Shown piece by piece: positions 1-12,462 of a stretch of 64,000 nucleotides of DNA. Where the stretch lies: the NCBI GenBank assembly GCA_949987565.1, contig OX465110.1:2732678-2796677 (forward strand). Reading direction: 5' to 3'. Positions within the stretch are counted from its first letter, which is position 1; each line of letters starts with the position of its first letter. The notes under the pieces are model-generated. The model was not told where the DNA came from and ran no database searches. It saw only the letters and a program-made list of their open reading frames with translations. A program made the position numbers and the translations under genes. This DNA is from Luidia sarsii (Eukaryota > Echinodermata > Asteroidea > Paxillosida > Luidiidae).

Positions 1-1008
1 GAGCCCAGTCAGGATCAGTTGGTGATGTACAGGGCACTCGTGCAAGACAAGGCTCACCAACTACAAGGCGTGGTGTGCGACTGGCGACAGCAGACGATGG
101 ACGAGTACCAGAAGGCGGGAAACGAGACCAAGTTTCACTTTATCAGCGCCATCCAATCCCTCTATCACGCCGAGGACACGGAGAGATGCTTGCTGTATTT
201 GCACGACCGACTAGAACCGGGAGGAGTAATGGTCGTGATTATTAGATCAGGTATTCACAGGCTAATTGCCAAAATTAGCTTCCGGAAGAATGACTATTCT
301 ATTTACAATCATAAAACCCGGGTTTTTTTTTAAATTACCCCCGGTACGCAACGACCGTGGAATTCCACATAAAACTTAACGACCTACGTATTTTAGATTT
401 GCACGAAATTCTAGCCAGGAATACCCAAATCACATAAGTTACCAATAGAGACAAGCCGGGGTTACAAACTTTAAAAAAATCCTATTTCCATTCATATCGC
501 AATAGATAAGTTGTTTAGTTTTTTAAGTTTTATAGGTTTTTTTGATCTATTATCAGACAACAGCGGGGGTGGCCGCTTGTGGCATCGCTTTAATTTCGAA
601 GATCGCCTGACGAAATTCGTCGACTCCGCCGACGTCCGTAGCTGCTTCGAGCGCCACCACGTCCCCTTCACCCAGTACACCCAGGCCTCCCACGTGGACA
701 TCACGGACTGCTTCGACGAGAGCTCGGAGGACGGCAGGATGGTGGTCGACTTCCTGACCCACGTCTTGAAGTTCAGGGAGACGGCCCCTGCAGAGCTGCA
801 GCGAGAGGTGATGGAGTACCTTGCCAGCAGCGACTGCTCCGAGAAGACGAGCGACGGTCGGGTCTTGTTCAACAATTACTGGGATGCTGTGGTTGTGCAG
901 AAAAATTCAGCAATGGGCAAACACTGCCCCAAAGAACGTTTGGATGAAAAGACCGTAACTTTACGTGACCGATATTGGATGAATATCAGTTTGGTGCATG
1001 GGGAATGA
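1..1008 (+). CDS. HNMT: HNMT-like methyltransferase, copy 1 (5' end outside window)
   Basis: Predicted to move a methyl group from SAM to a small amine in the cytosol. The window opens inside the second coding exon (1-250, donor GT at 251) at the EPSQDQL motif that follows the SAM-contacting acidic residue. The last exon is 557-1008, with acceptor TATCAG. It carries the family C-terminal signature: DITDCFDESSEDGR, then VLFNN with the asparagine pair that in human HNMT contacts histamine. Splice phase (one base, then two) matches the other three copies. Oddity: where copy 2 stops right after QKN, this copy reads TCA instead of TAA and continues 33 residues to a TGA at 1006-1008. The family is clear from motif order; the substrate is inferred. 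Confidence 0.82.
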
Positions 1009-2283
1009 CTGATAGTTATTAATTCAAAATATGGGTTAGAGTGGCAATTCTGGCAGAAACCATGAACAATACATTAACAGCTAACACGCTGCTTGGCATT
1101 AAGATGAACCAATAGAAGCATTAAAGGTCTACAGAAATAGGATTTGAAAAAGAGCTCAAAACTCTCCTTAGGTAATGTTCGCAATAATTATAATCAATAC
1201 AGGATCGATTTGTAAAGAAAAATGTTAGTGCCTAATTTCACCCCAAAACATTGAAAAAAGTCCATGTTCGCCCCGCCCCCAAAATTCCCTTTGTGAGCAT
1301 GTGACGTCACATACAGACCAAAAGCAGCCGAGCAAGGCGATCGAAATGCTGAGACGATAAAGTGCGCTACTACGCATGCATGTGACAGTGCGGTATTTAC
1401 GGCTGATAGACAATAGAGACAATGCAGGGCCAGTGCAAAGCGCACGACCGTATGTGACGTAATACGCTCGTCTCCAAAGTGGGGGGCACAATTTTCGGAC
1501 AAAAATATAGCTTTATTTTTTTCCTAAATTAAACAAAAAGGATAGACACGTTGGGTTTTATAACAATACCGACTTATTAATTTTAACCCCAAGTTATTTT
1601 TGATTTCTGTATACTATAAGACTGAAACATGAATAGGTAGTGATGCTACAAAAAGTCCTATAATGGACCGCCTATTGACTAATATTAACCCCACTTTGAT
1701 ATTTCAATGAATGAATGAGTAAAAGAACTTTTTAACCGATCCATCGATGTTTTGTCCATCTTCCTGGATATTTCATTGTCCTCCCCTATTCCCTCCCAGT
1801 ACATCCGCGGGACCAATCTAGTATATAATTATGCAACATTATAGATTGCGATGAAATTCCCCTTTCCCCTATTCGTTGAATCTGATGTAAATGTTTAAAC
1901 CGTGTGTTATGTTAATTTCCACTGGATGTACTCCCCATTGGTTTTACAAATTGAGTATTTTTGTATAGATAATTACCGTATGTCATGATGTTTGCGTCCA
2001 AGGAGAATGCAATTCAATGAGGTTTTGCCCTTGCTCGACGTTTTTTTCGTCATTATATTGGCACGGGATTGTGTCATATATTGTGTTGCCGTTTGGGTAC
2101 AGTGCCAGTTTAGTTTGAGAGTTTACAGTGAAAGTGTGTAGTTCTTGAACGCACCCTCCGTTACAATTAAGGGGGCGCCGTATACTTTCAAAGGTTATCT
2201 TCCTGAACCGCGCCATTCCTAAAAAGATCTCTTGTTGAAGCTGGTGTTGCGAACATTGCATTTTCTATAATCATTTGGCGACG
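1009..2283. other. Intergenic: HNMT-like copies 1 and 2
   Basis: AT-rich, with no supported gene. 1985-2040 holds an end of the GTTTGCATCGAGGAGAATG fold-back family, also seen at 2728-2770, 13835-13920, 48295-48435 and 49960-50000. Presumed promoter region of copy 2; no clear TATA box. Confidence 0.5.
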
Positions 2284-4349
2284 ATGTTCAAGTTACGGCA
2301 TTTGTTTCATGACCTGAAGTACTACGTGGAATGCTTCGGCGTCTTCTCCTCCTTGTCTAACAGGTATGGTGTCTTAGAGGAGTGGATGAACAACGTGTTC
2401 GACGAAGCAGTTGGGGATAAGCTTCGAGTCAAACTTACTGAACAAGAACAGCTACGAGTCCTTGGCATAGGAAATGGAGCTGGTATGTATATCATTACAT
2501 GACATCTTTATCCAATCAAAGTACAAACTAGAACTACTAGGTCTGTTTGCAACACATCATAATGACTTGTCCTCATAGATGCATGAATCGGTCGATGTCT
2601 CACTTCGCATCCTGCAATTCTCTGGCAAAAATACATTGTCCACCAGTAGATGAGGTTCTGAGAACGAAGATTGACTGTGTTTTAAAATCACGTATTTTGC
2701 ACCATAAGTATAGCATCATAAGTATAGCATGATGTTTGCATCGAGGAGAATGTGATTCAATGAGGTTTCGTTTTCTGGATCATCTATACGTAGAACATTA
2801 CTAGGCCTACGTGTATGCTTTGTCTATGGACTTAATTCGACAAGAGCAAGAGGAAATAGCCAAAAAATCAGGAAAACTTATGACTCTTCCGCTGCGGTGT
2901 GCGACCGGAGAAGCCAATAATTATTCGAAAACTTGCCGGGTGATGAACTCTGTCTAATTATTTTTCCCTCGATAATGTCTTTGGGCAAGTTTCCTTTAGG
3001 ATCGAAATGTCGAGCCACTTCATTTTTTCTTGCATTTTCTTCTTTATTAAAAGGTGAGGTGGATGCAATGATGCTGACCAAACTCTTAAAGCGATTCCCC
3101 TCCATTAACAACCGAGTAGTTGAGCCCAGTCAGGATCAGTTGGTGACGTACAAGGCCCTCGTGCAAGACAAGGCTCACCAACTACGAGGCGTGGAGTGCA
3201 ACTGGCGACAGCAGACGATGAACGAGTACCAGAAGGCGGGAAACGAGACTAAGTTTCACTTCATCAGCGCCAACCACTCCCTCTATTATGTAGGGGATAT
3301 GGATGAAGCATTGATGTATCTGTATGACCGATTAGAAGCGGGAGGAGTAATGCTTGTCATACTTGTATCAGGTATACAGTGTACATTTAATATAGGAAGG
3401 TTTGCGGTGACACCATGTATCAGGTCTCTTAAAGGAAGAGGTTTGGTTCTGAAAAGAACCTGAGGGTAACTCGACGTTTCGACCAGTATGCTCTGGCCGT
3501 CATCAGGAGAATGTCTTGGGATCGGTGGTGGAACTCCTTATGTACCGGTGGTCGCTGGGGCGGGAAGGCGGGAAAGATAATCCTCTGGGGAGGATTATCC
3601 TAAGGGGGGCCCCCCTTAGGCCCCCCTTTAAGAGATCTGATACATGGTGTCACCGCAAACCTTCCTATTGATTAACCCACCATGCAAAGCCTTAAGTCTC
3701 ATTTAGTGTACATTTATTTCTAGTATTCTAAGTTCCCATTGCTTATACCGAGTTCCTCCATTACTGATAGATTTCTGTCCACAACGGCTCACCCATACAC
3801 GTTTTATTAGATAGCAATGAAAAGCTGTTTATATAATGAACCGCATCCTGATTATTAGCTATAGAATTATGGTATTTTATTAGTTTCAGTAAAGACTGCC
3901 GTATGAACACAAACATCAGCTCGGATATGTTTCTTCCCACACCTGCGATCGATGTGCTCAATAATAATCGTGTATATCGTGTTCCCTTCCCCTTTTCAGA
4001 CCACAGCGGATTTGGCAACTTTAGACATTATTTTTCCAAAAATTACCAGGTGAAATTCCCCACCTCCGTCGACGTCCGTAGCTGCTTCGAGCGCCACCAC
4101 GTCCCCTTCACCCAGTACACCCAGGCCTCCCACGTGGACATCACCAAGTGCTTCGACGAGAGCTCGGAGGACGGCAGGCTGTTGGTCGACTTCCTGACCC
4201 ACGTCTTGAAGTTCAAGGAGACGGCCCCTGCAGAGCTGCAGCGAGAGGTGATGGAGTACCTTGCCAGCAGCGACTGCTCCGAGAAGAAAAGCGACGGTCG
4301 GGTCTTGTTCAACAATTACTGGGATGCTGTGGTTGTGCAGAAAAATTAA
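2284..4349 (+). CDS. HNMT: HNMT-like methyltransferase, copy 2
   Basis: Three exons: 2284-2482, 3054-3371 and 4000-4349 (stop TAA), joined in phases 1 and 1, give 288 residues against 292 in human HNMT. Exon 1 has the LFHD start region and a GIGNGAG SAM-binding loop. Exon 2 has NNRVVEPSQDQ. Exon 3 has DITKCFDESSEDGR and VLFNN. The ATG used by copies 3 and 4 is TTG here (2275-2277, then GCG ACG), so I start at the ATG three codons later. The exon 3 N-terminus (DHSGFGNFRHYF) differs from the other copies, while the rest of exon 3 is almost identical to them. A fold-back transposon (3391-3669) lies in intron 2. Probably functional, with an altered N-terminus; substrate inferred. Confidence 0.85.
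3391..3669. mobile_element. Fold-back MITE, 'GGTTTGCGGTGACACC' family, complete copy
   Basis: It begins ATAGGAAGGTTTGCGGTGAC and ends with the reverse complement (GTCACCGCAAACCTTCCTAT), so the terminal repeats are long and nearly perfect. The arms include CGACGTTTCGACCAG and GTCATCAGGAGA. Related pieces lie at 13050-13185, 13190-13285, 48555-48665, 48945-49100, 50000-50070, 53395-53600 and 53998-54390. No ORF, so non-autonomous. It lies in intron 2 of HNMT-like copy 2. Confidence 0.85.
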
Positions 4350-4984
4350 GCATTGGGCCACAAACTGCCAAATAGAATGTTGGATGAAAAGAGCGTTATT
4401 ATGTGAACGATATTGGATGAATATCAGTTTGGTGCATGGGGGATGGAATAGTAGAAGCGGTGATAATGTTCATTAATCATGAGTTAGAGTACACACTACC
4501 TGAACCAGATCTTTACAGAGCCAAGCACACTCCTTCTCGATCTTTACAGAGCCACGCACACTCCTCGAAAGAGATGTGTTTCAGACTTTCAGTTCATGAT
4601 GTCACCGCAAACCTTCAGCTTGATGAACTCTTGCTTAGTTTGGTATTTAGTTTGGTATTAAATTGGTATTTTAAGGATTAATTCATCACATATTTGGATG
4701 ATACTTAATTGAACTTAATTTCCATTGTTTGGAGGAATTGTCTAGAAAGTTGATGATCTTTCCCCACTGTATACTACATGTACTGGGTAATACGATAAGG
4801 ACTGTGTAAGGCTGAATTGATACTATGCCTATTTTTTTTTCTCTGTCGATAACTAGCTCTGAAGATGTACCAATATGGCCTTGATTGGCTCTTTATTGTC
4901 CTGCAGAGGCCGTGGTATTAGTCGGTTGGTAGGCCTAGTTGTTTCTGAGAAACTACGCACGTAAGTCGGTGTGTTAATTGCATA

Positions 4985-5235
4985 GTGCTCTATGGCCGTT
5001 TTCGAAATGAAGGCTTAGGCTCGGGCTCGACAGGCTTCGTCTCCGTCTGACAAAACCTGAAAATCCAGGTTGTGGTTTGTTTCAGATTTTAAAGGTTTGT
5101 TGACTTGAAAGGTACAGCCTGAGTATTCTCCAAGAAACTGGGGCCAAACGCTTGTTTCTAGATGCCTGTGATATTAATAACGAGTAAGTTTAATATGACC
5201 GAAGTCTAAGCCCGAGCCTAAGCCCTCATGTCTGT
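4985..5235. mobile_element. MITE with GGCCGTTTTCGAAATGAAGG end
   Basis: The left part reads GGCCGTTTTCGAAATGAAGG, then CTTAGGCTCGGGCTCG. A CTAAGCCCGAGCCTAAGCC arm lies near 5200-5225. A second, inverted copy with both ends is at 56516-56688. Confidence 0.65.
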
Positions 5236-5699
5236 CAGAATTATCCCAAAAATTCAACGCAATACCTAATATCGAAACCTTAATTATGGAAGTTGAAACA
5301 AAATACAAGTAAGCAACAGCCAAGTGTATAGTTCTTCTCCACCCATGTTAGGCCTAATTAAAAAAATATCAGCACTCGGTGGAAAATGGCCTATGGTGTG
5401 CTGTCAGTACCCATGATCACCATGGTTACCAGTCTTGGCTCAAGACGTGGTTGGTTGAGATAGGCCTGACCCTAACGGCCGATGCGCGACGGAGGGCGCT
5501 TGATGAATACTGTACCCAGCTATCGGCAAGACACATGTACGTACGCACCCACACACTCAGACGCGGATCCCTTTGCTAGTACGTACGCGCGCGCGTGTAC
5601 ACTGCGGATCACGGTCGGCTATCCAAGCCAACAACGTCTTGAACCAAGACTATAGGGGTACACGATACGAGACTGCATGGCTAAACCTGAGCAAGATTT

Positions 5700-5912
5700 G
5701 TTTTAAGACTGGACAGTATGGTGATATACAAAAATGTTGCAAACTGCTTATACTGACTAAAATTACCAACATGTAAATCTTAAAATTTAGTGGGCCTGAT
5801 CGACGTTTCGATCCTAGCAGGACCTTTCTCAAAGGCACAGCTGCCTTTGAGAAAGGTCCTGCTAGGATTGAAACGTCAGGCCCACTAAATTTTAAGACTG
5901 GACAGTATGGGT
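5700..5912. mobile_element. Fold-back MITE, 'GACCTTTCTCAAAGGC' family
   Basis: Near-perfect hairpin: TTTAGTGGGCCTGA, TTTCGATCCTAGCAGGACC and TTTCTCAAAGGC, a short loop, then the reverse complement. TTTAAGACTGGACAGTATGG occurs on both sides (about 5702 and 5892). The same family occurs at 9592-9660, 10976-11090, 13330-13520, 18245-18345, 39110-39260, 43295-43435, 46165-46335, 47380-47450, 58945-59125 and 60070-60105, making it the commonest repeat in the window. Confidence 0.85.
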
Positions 5913-6754
5913 AGAAGTTGTAGACCCCTGCAGATAAATGAATATGAAATCAAGTACAAGTGTATTCATCATTTATATATTTTTGGTCTTTTTAAAATCA
6001 TTGCCTTTGTGTTACACTATTTTTCTTAATCAGCTCCTTTTAATGCATTCTCTTTGTCCCGTAACTCTCTGTAAGTTTAAGGTTCGCTTTCGCACTGAAA
6101 TAAAGATTTTGATTTAGTTTGAGATCGAAGTGCTGGTCAAATTATTTGTACCCTAGGTTCCTTTAGTTTGTCGATCTCACGACTCTTCACGTGCAACGAT
6201 CTTGACGTATTTTGTTAATAGTTTTTTTGTTTTAAGTGTGAAACTTTGAATCGACTTCCTTACCAGTACCAGTTGCTTTAGTTTTAAGTGCTTCCCAGAT
6301 TACACGCAAGGATTGGCGGGAAAGTCACTCATCAGGCCTCTAAAAATGTTTACGACGCCAGCCTGTAGTTTGTTGGAAAGTGTGTATAGGACAGGTCTTC
6401 AGTTTATTTTTTAGTCGGGAGCCATCACGATCAAGTCGGGTTCCCTGACTCGATTGCTATCAGGTCACTGTCGTTTGAAGTCCCATTGTGTTCACGTGAG
6501 TTCATTCGACCCGGTGTGTCAGATTGATACACACGAACCACAGACAGTCCATGGTCACAGACAATAGGACTCAGTTAATGTTAAATTTGCATAAGTTATT
6601 GTCCATTGTCATACTCATATAGTCAGTCAGTCCATGGTCAAATGGTCAGTTTCTTCCTCAATGGTCAGGTGAGTGACCCAAACCATCGGCATCGTGAAGG
6701 TAAAAAAAATGAAATATATCATTATCAGATTAGTCCGCCATGGTCCGAGTTAGT

Positions 6755-7030
6755 CTAGTCCGAGTCCTCCATGGTCCGAGTAACTTGGACCCGACAAGTC
6801 ACCCTTTTTTTTATCGAATTTTGAAATTTTGAGTTTCGGGTGACTGTAGCCTGTAGGCTGTAGGGTCCAAGTTACTCGGACTAATCATGGGCTAGTGATG
6901 GTCCGAGTAACTTGGACGTGACAAGTCACTCTTTTTTTTTATCGAAATTTGGAATTTGGAGGGTCGGGTGGCAGTCACTCCAAATTGAATTTCGATATAA
7001 AAAAAAGGGTTACAAGTTACTCAGACTAAT
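6755..7030. repeat. Clustered 'GTCCGAGTAACTTGGACC' inverted repeats
   Basis: Two abutting fold-backs with ends GTCCGAGTAACTTGGACC and GGTCCAAGTTACTCGGAC. Each contains a T-run followed by ATCGAATTTTGAAATTTTGA. A weaker copy is at 7330-7480. Three more stand in series at 44195-44430 upstream of IST1. Confidence 0.8.
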
Positions 7031-7734
7031 AATTTATGAATACCGGTACAAATTAGTTTGCCTGGTTTAAAAAAATTATTTTACTATTTTTCCTGTTTAA
7101 CTAGTTTTTCCTTCATACTTTAATTAAGACTTTTAAAGTTTTAGTTTTACAACTAGTTTTACTTTTTTGGTTTTAGTTTACTTTTAGAGCATTGACTGAG
7201 TAAGGATACTATAGCACTCAGTCACTGCTAAAAATTGTAAAAGTAAAACTGTAAATGTCTGGAAAATAACCTTAACCAAAATGATTATTAATTAGAGTAG
7301 ACCACCAATTGTAATGATCAAATGACAATATCTAGTCCGAGTAACTTGGATCCTTACAGTTTACATTAAGTTACAATTGGCCTTTTTTTTTAATTTTGAG
7401 GGGGTCGGGGCGATAGTACTTATTTATAGGGTCCAAGGCAAGGGATTCTTAATCATGAGCAATTAATGATTTTGTTTTACTATCCCAGACCGAACCCCCC
7501 CCCCCAAAAAAAAAACACCCGTGAAACCGTTCCATGCACCCATACTAGTTGGATTCAGAATTCAGTGTGAATCACAGATTTCATTACTGGTCATTTGTTT
7601 TACTCACGTTTGGGGAAAAAGGGAAAAATTTTCCCCTCAGTTGATCGAGAAGAGGTCTCTCCTGTCTGATGAGCCAAAATGAGGCGTCCATCTTTGATTT
7701 CCGATACACGCAAATCGATGACGTTCTGACAGGT

Positions 7735-8015
7735 TCAGGTGCGCAGTGCGGGTTGCATCTACTCTGTATGATCTCCGAGCTGCTGTAGCCAGGTTTACAA
7801 CAATTGGTTGTTTGCATCTGAATGAAAGCAGGGGTGTGACCCCTGGAGATGTACAACAGTTAATGGTCGAATGCTTCTGACTGGCGCCCCACCCTGGCAA
7901 AGACTAGTTGACTATTTGGGAAGGCCACCATCTATGGGCTGGATAGCTCAGATAGTAAGAATGCCGGTGCGCAAAACGAGTGGTCTCTGGTTCAAATCCA
8001 AGATTTCTTTGCAAT
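7735..8015 (+). mobile_element. Composite tRNA-derived SINE
   Basis: A non-tRNA head (GCTGTAGCCAGGTTTACAAC and GGCGCCCCACCCTGGCAAAG) precedes a tRNA-like part. That part has an A box (GATAGCTCAGATAGTAAGA) and a B box (GGTTCAAATCC). The same arrangement recurs at 16010-16330, 26875-27060 (head only), 45235-45385 (minus), 48195-48300 and 52965-53275. The tRNA part has no folded acceptor stem, so these are not tRNA genes. Confidence 0.75.
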
Positions 8016-8673
8016 CTTTAAATTTGTTCAAAAGTTCCCAGTCAGTTTCTCATTTATTTGTTTGTGTAAAATAGCCATCAATATACATGTAAGTTCTTGG
8101 CATGATTGTAATGCAGCACTTATTCAGAAAGTAAAGGGCTCCCTCTATTGACAAAAGTTCCTCTTTGGCTATTTGGTGATTGCTTGGAATTCCAATTCAG
8201 ACGACACGTCTTTGTTTTCAAATTTCAGATAAGCACACTTTAAAGGTCATTCAGCTTGATCATTGTGTGATACTAAAAGTGCCTTGAAAATCTACCAAAG
8301 TCGAGTCCAAAATCCAAATGCCCCGCCATATGTTCAGTTTCCAGTTGGCTAATACTGATATCACTCTTCCAATCTTTTTCGCCCTTCCTTTGGCAGATAT
8401 TGGCAGACCAATAACAGTCGGAATAAACTGTTGCAAGCCATCTACATGTAGGTAGAGCTATGTCATTAATTCCACAACAGACCCGAAAGATAGCGGCTCA
8501 CGAAACTTTGGCTGTTGGCAAGCAACTAACTTCCCCAGCATGAGAATGACTAATTTCGTAGAAGTAGCAGAGGAGAAGTAGAAATTGTACTCCTCTCTCA
8601 GTCTAAGAGCTTTGCAGCTTCTGGCATAATATAGGCAGAAGGGAAGTTTACTTCCAGAAGTGACTGCCGCGCC

Positions 8674-11600
8674 ATGGACGGAAGGCAGGCAACCGTGCCA
8701 GCCAAAATGAAACCGGATTTCTTCCACGACTCCCCCGGTGGGTACACCTCGGACGAATCGTCAGCGCTGCTCGGGGGTGTTGTGGACGTCGTCGTTGTCG
8801 GACCGCAGGGGCGGCTGCCGGGGGCAACCGAGCCGGCCAATAGGACGTCCACCTTTGGCGCCGTCTTCATCGTCGTCAACGCCTGCATCGGGGCGGGGCT
8901 GCTGAATTTCCCAGCGGCGTACCAGGCGGCCGGAGGCATCGGTGTCGGAGTGGGCATGCAAGTGGTAAGCTCTCAAAGCTCCGTAACCACGTTGCCGCCG
9001 AATTTGGAGGGCCAGCGGTGTGCATGCTATGCTCCGGGCCCTCCGAATCCAGGCACCGCTATTGTCCAAAGTTTTAAATAAAAGACTCTTTTCAGCCTAC
9101 CACAAGACAATATGTAAGATTTCAAAAAGTCTCTCGCCAAGTCCTGGCGTTTTCCTAATCTTCTCCTTCAACTTAGCCTCAAGTCTAGTGTCACCCGGCA
9201 CAGCAATGGCAATTGATTGACAGTCGCACACCTTCTCCTCTTTGTCAAGGACGACACAATCCGGTCGATTCACTCGATTGTGTTCAATAGCATGGTCTGT
9301 CGATATTCTCTGGATATGGAGGTCCCAGGGGTTCGTGACCCGGTCATTATTATCTTGGAGGACTATGGCCTGGGTGGGATAGAAACGGGGAATGGAGAGG
9401 TGTATTTGTGAAGCACACAGGACCAGCTAAAGACTAAAGAGCAATAATTATATTCTGTCAACCTCTGCTCCAGGGCTACCCACGGGAGGGAGCATCATAA
9501 GGTTTCCCAGATGTCTATGAAGAGGGCATCAGAGTTGAAATGCACTGAAATGCATATAGAAGTACAACTTGAATGACTATCAAATATTAGTGCCTGACGT
9601 GCCTTTGAGAAAGGTCCAGCTAGGATCGAAACGTCAGGCCCTCCTAATTTTGAATATTCCCATTTTTGGTCATTTTACAGTGGAACATTGCTATAACGAA
9701 CATCCCGGGATCCATGAAAATTGTTTGGTATAGCGGCTGTTTGTTAGGCCCCTATAGCAGTTCAGTTCAGTTCAGTTCAGTTCATTTTATTTCCACTTAC
9801 ACGGTAAATAAAGTTCAATACTAGAATATTAGAATTTTATAATGGGTTTGCAGTAAGTGGAGGAGGTCTCCAAGAAGCAGAGCTTGTAAGGCGGAGACCC
9901 CCTTGGATTGAAGCCACATATTTTGTACACGAAAATCGGGAGCCAAATGGCATGTTCGGTATATCGGCGTTTGTTATAGCGACGTTCCACTGTAGTCAGT
10001 ACTCAGTAAGCAGTTTGCAACATGTTCGCATTATCAGTGTAGTTGTATCTTGAATGACTGACGGGCTAGTCTTCCCCCTGTCCCCGGATCGGGTTTGTTT
10101 GTTCGTTCGCGTTCCCCTTTGCCCAGGCCTTCCTGTTCCTGATCATCAGCTCGCTGCTGGTCCTAGCGGTCTGCGCCGATGTCCGGCGCTCTCCCTCCTA
10201 CCAGGACATCATGCAGTCTATGTGCGGCACGCTGGGCAAGCTGTCGTGCGCGGCCTGCGTCATCATATACTGCTTTGGCACCTGCGTCACCTTCTTCATC
10301 ATCATGGGCGACCAGCTAGACAAGAGTAAGTCGGCTCTATGACGGATACTTCAATAAATACTCCACATACGCAAATGGACTGGACTAATTTACCACCTCT
10401 CGCACTGTATTCTGCCTTTGGTTAAATGGCAAAGAGTTCAATATCACATTCATTATATATCATATCATATCATATATCATTGATATTCTGTGCAAGTAGG
10501 GCGTATAGCAAGTAAATGTGATTCACCAAACCAGTCAAAATTTGGAAACAGAGTAATAGATTTTGAGTGTGATTTGTGACTCTAGACACGACCTTTGTCA
10601 CTCACGACTCAGACGCAATTCGGACAAGAAGTTGGCACTTTGGGATCTTGGTTACTCGGCAGACTACTCACTGTACCTTAAGTAGACTTTACCAGTTTAC
10701 CTGGGTAATTTAAAATGAAAAATGACGGCAACAATGTAGGACGAAGTTCAGCCACAATGGCAGATTTTGACGATGCTATCTTTTTCGGTCATTGACTTTG
10801 TGCAGTCTTAGACCTGGCCGTCCAGAATGGGCATCCTCTTCAATGGTACATGGACCGGAAGTTTACCACCACTGTCTTGGCTGTGGCCATCGTCTTGCCT
10901 CTCAGCCTCCCCAAGAACATCAGCATCCTGAAGTGGCCGAGGTGAGGAGGAGGCGTAGGGTTTTCTTAAACGTTAAGAGGGCCTGGTGTTTTGCTTTGAT
11001 CCTCGCAGGACTTTTCTTATTGCCTTGGAGTAAGGTCCTGCTGGCATTGAAATTTCAGGCCCCCCAAAAACATTCCTGATTTGTATATATCCCAAGTAAT
11101 TCTGGTCAGTGAGTAGCTGGGGTTTACTGCATTGTAGATGCTCTTAGTCTTATCCTTTTTCGTTTTGCAGTTCGCTTGGCGTCTTTGGCACGATGTATGT
11201 TGCCGTGGTGATTGTTATCAATTACTACCTCCTCCCCGCAAATGCCGCGACGAATGTCGTCACAAGGCCGACGTCCTGGACCGACGTGTTTGCTGCGGTT
11301 CCCACCATTTGCTTCGCATTCCAGGTAATGGCGGCTCTGGCTACCGTCTCAATTAACCGCTTCGCGCCGGGACCTCCAAAGTCGGTGGTGTTGCCACGCG
11401 CCTTGCCCTCCGAATCCGGGCGCCTCTATTGCCCAAATTTCAAACAAAGGCTACTTTCAGCCTACCACAAAACAATATGTAGCGTGACAAAAGCCACACA
11501 GACGTCCAATTGTGCCAGGTTTGACTCGCTTTTGCACAAACTATCCCCCTATTTATTCACTTCACAGGTTTTGATAATTCCCAATGGACCAATTGCGCGA

Positions 11601-12408
11601 CCACTGTTTACATGCCATCACGTGACTTATCGTGGGTATTTTTTTCCATCTCATTTGGCACATAGCAGTGGTGGAATGTGGACAATATGAAAGTCTTCTT
11701 TGCTCATTTCCACTTCTGGGACAATGCTCATTCACTCCAGTTCTTCACCAAATGAGATGCAAAAAATATCCACTATAAGTCAAGTGATGGCATGTGAACA
11801 TTGGTCGTGCAATCGGTCTATTGCTTAGGGAGTTTTGGAAATGGCACACTATTAAAAAAAAACCTGTGTGGCACTGTGTTGCCCGATGCAAAGTGGTTAA
11901 CACTGTGGGATTTAGACTATGCTTTCACATTATGGATTGTCGTTCTTCACACCTTTCTTGCGGGATGACAGTGCCACATCAGCGCCGTGCCCGTCTACGC
12001 GAGCCTCAAGAAGCGCACAGTCGGCCAGTTTGCCGTGGTGATCACCGGCGCCCTGCTGGTCGCCTCGGTAACCTACATCTTGACTGGCATCTACGGGTCA
12101 CTCACCTTCGGGGACCACGTCTGCTCCGATGTGCTCCTCTCCTACGACGCCAACAACGTCACGGTGATTGTTGCCAGGGTGATGATACTGTGCAACATGC
12201 TCACGTCCTATCCCATTCTCCACTTCTGTGGGAGGTAGGTACAGAGGAGTGGGCAGTATCACTGCTAACAAATTGACACATCTTGAAATGTTATATTTTC
12301 CTTCAGCAAAAATGTTTCTTATTGAAAAGTATTGCATGTTGACTGCTAAACTGAGAGTGATTTTAAATGTGGTTGGTTGGTTGATTGATTGATTGGTTGA
12401 TTGATTGG

Positions 12409-12462
<54 letters not shown>

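Larger units (their letters stand above)
4350..8673. other. Intergenic repeat field upstream of SLC38A7
   Basis: No supported exon. It holds the repeats listed at 4985, 5700, 6755 and 7735, plus a C13/A10 homopolymer junction (about 7497-7515). The rest is AT-rich, with nothing recognisable. Any 5' UTR exon of SLC38A7 would lie near 8460-8670. Confidence 0.5.

Noticed and set aside
1194..1502. Two overlapping minus-strand frames of about 90-100 codons
   Set aside because: No splice context, no recognisable motif and overlapping rival frames; probably chance in a GC-richer patch.
4148..4375. Alternative frames over HNMT-like exon 3 (also at 492-875, 20489-20905 and 28461-28918)
   Set aside because: Shadows of the true exon caused by its high GC content; the spliced frame matches the family.
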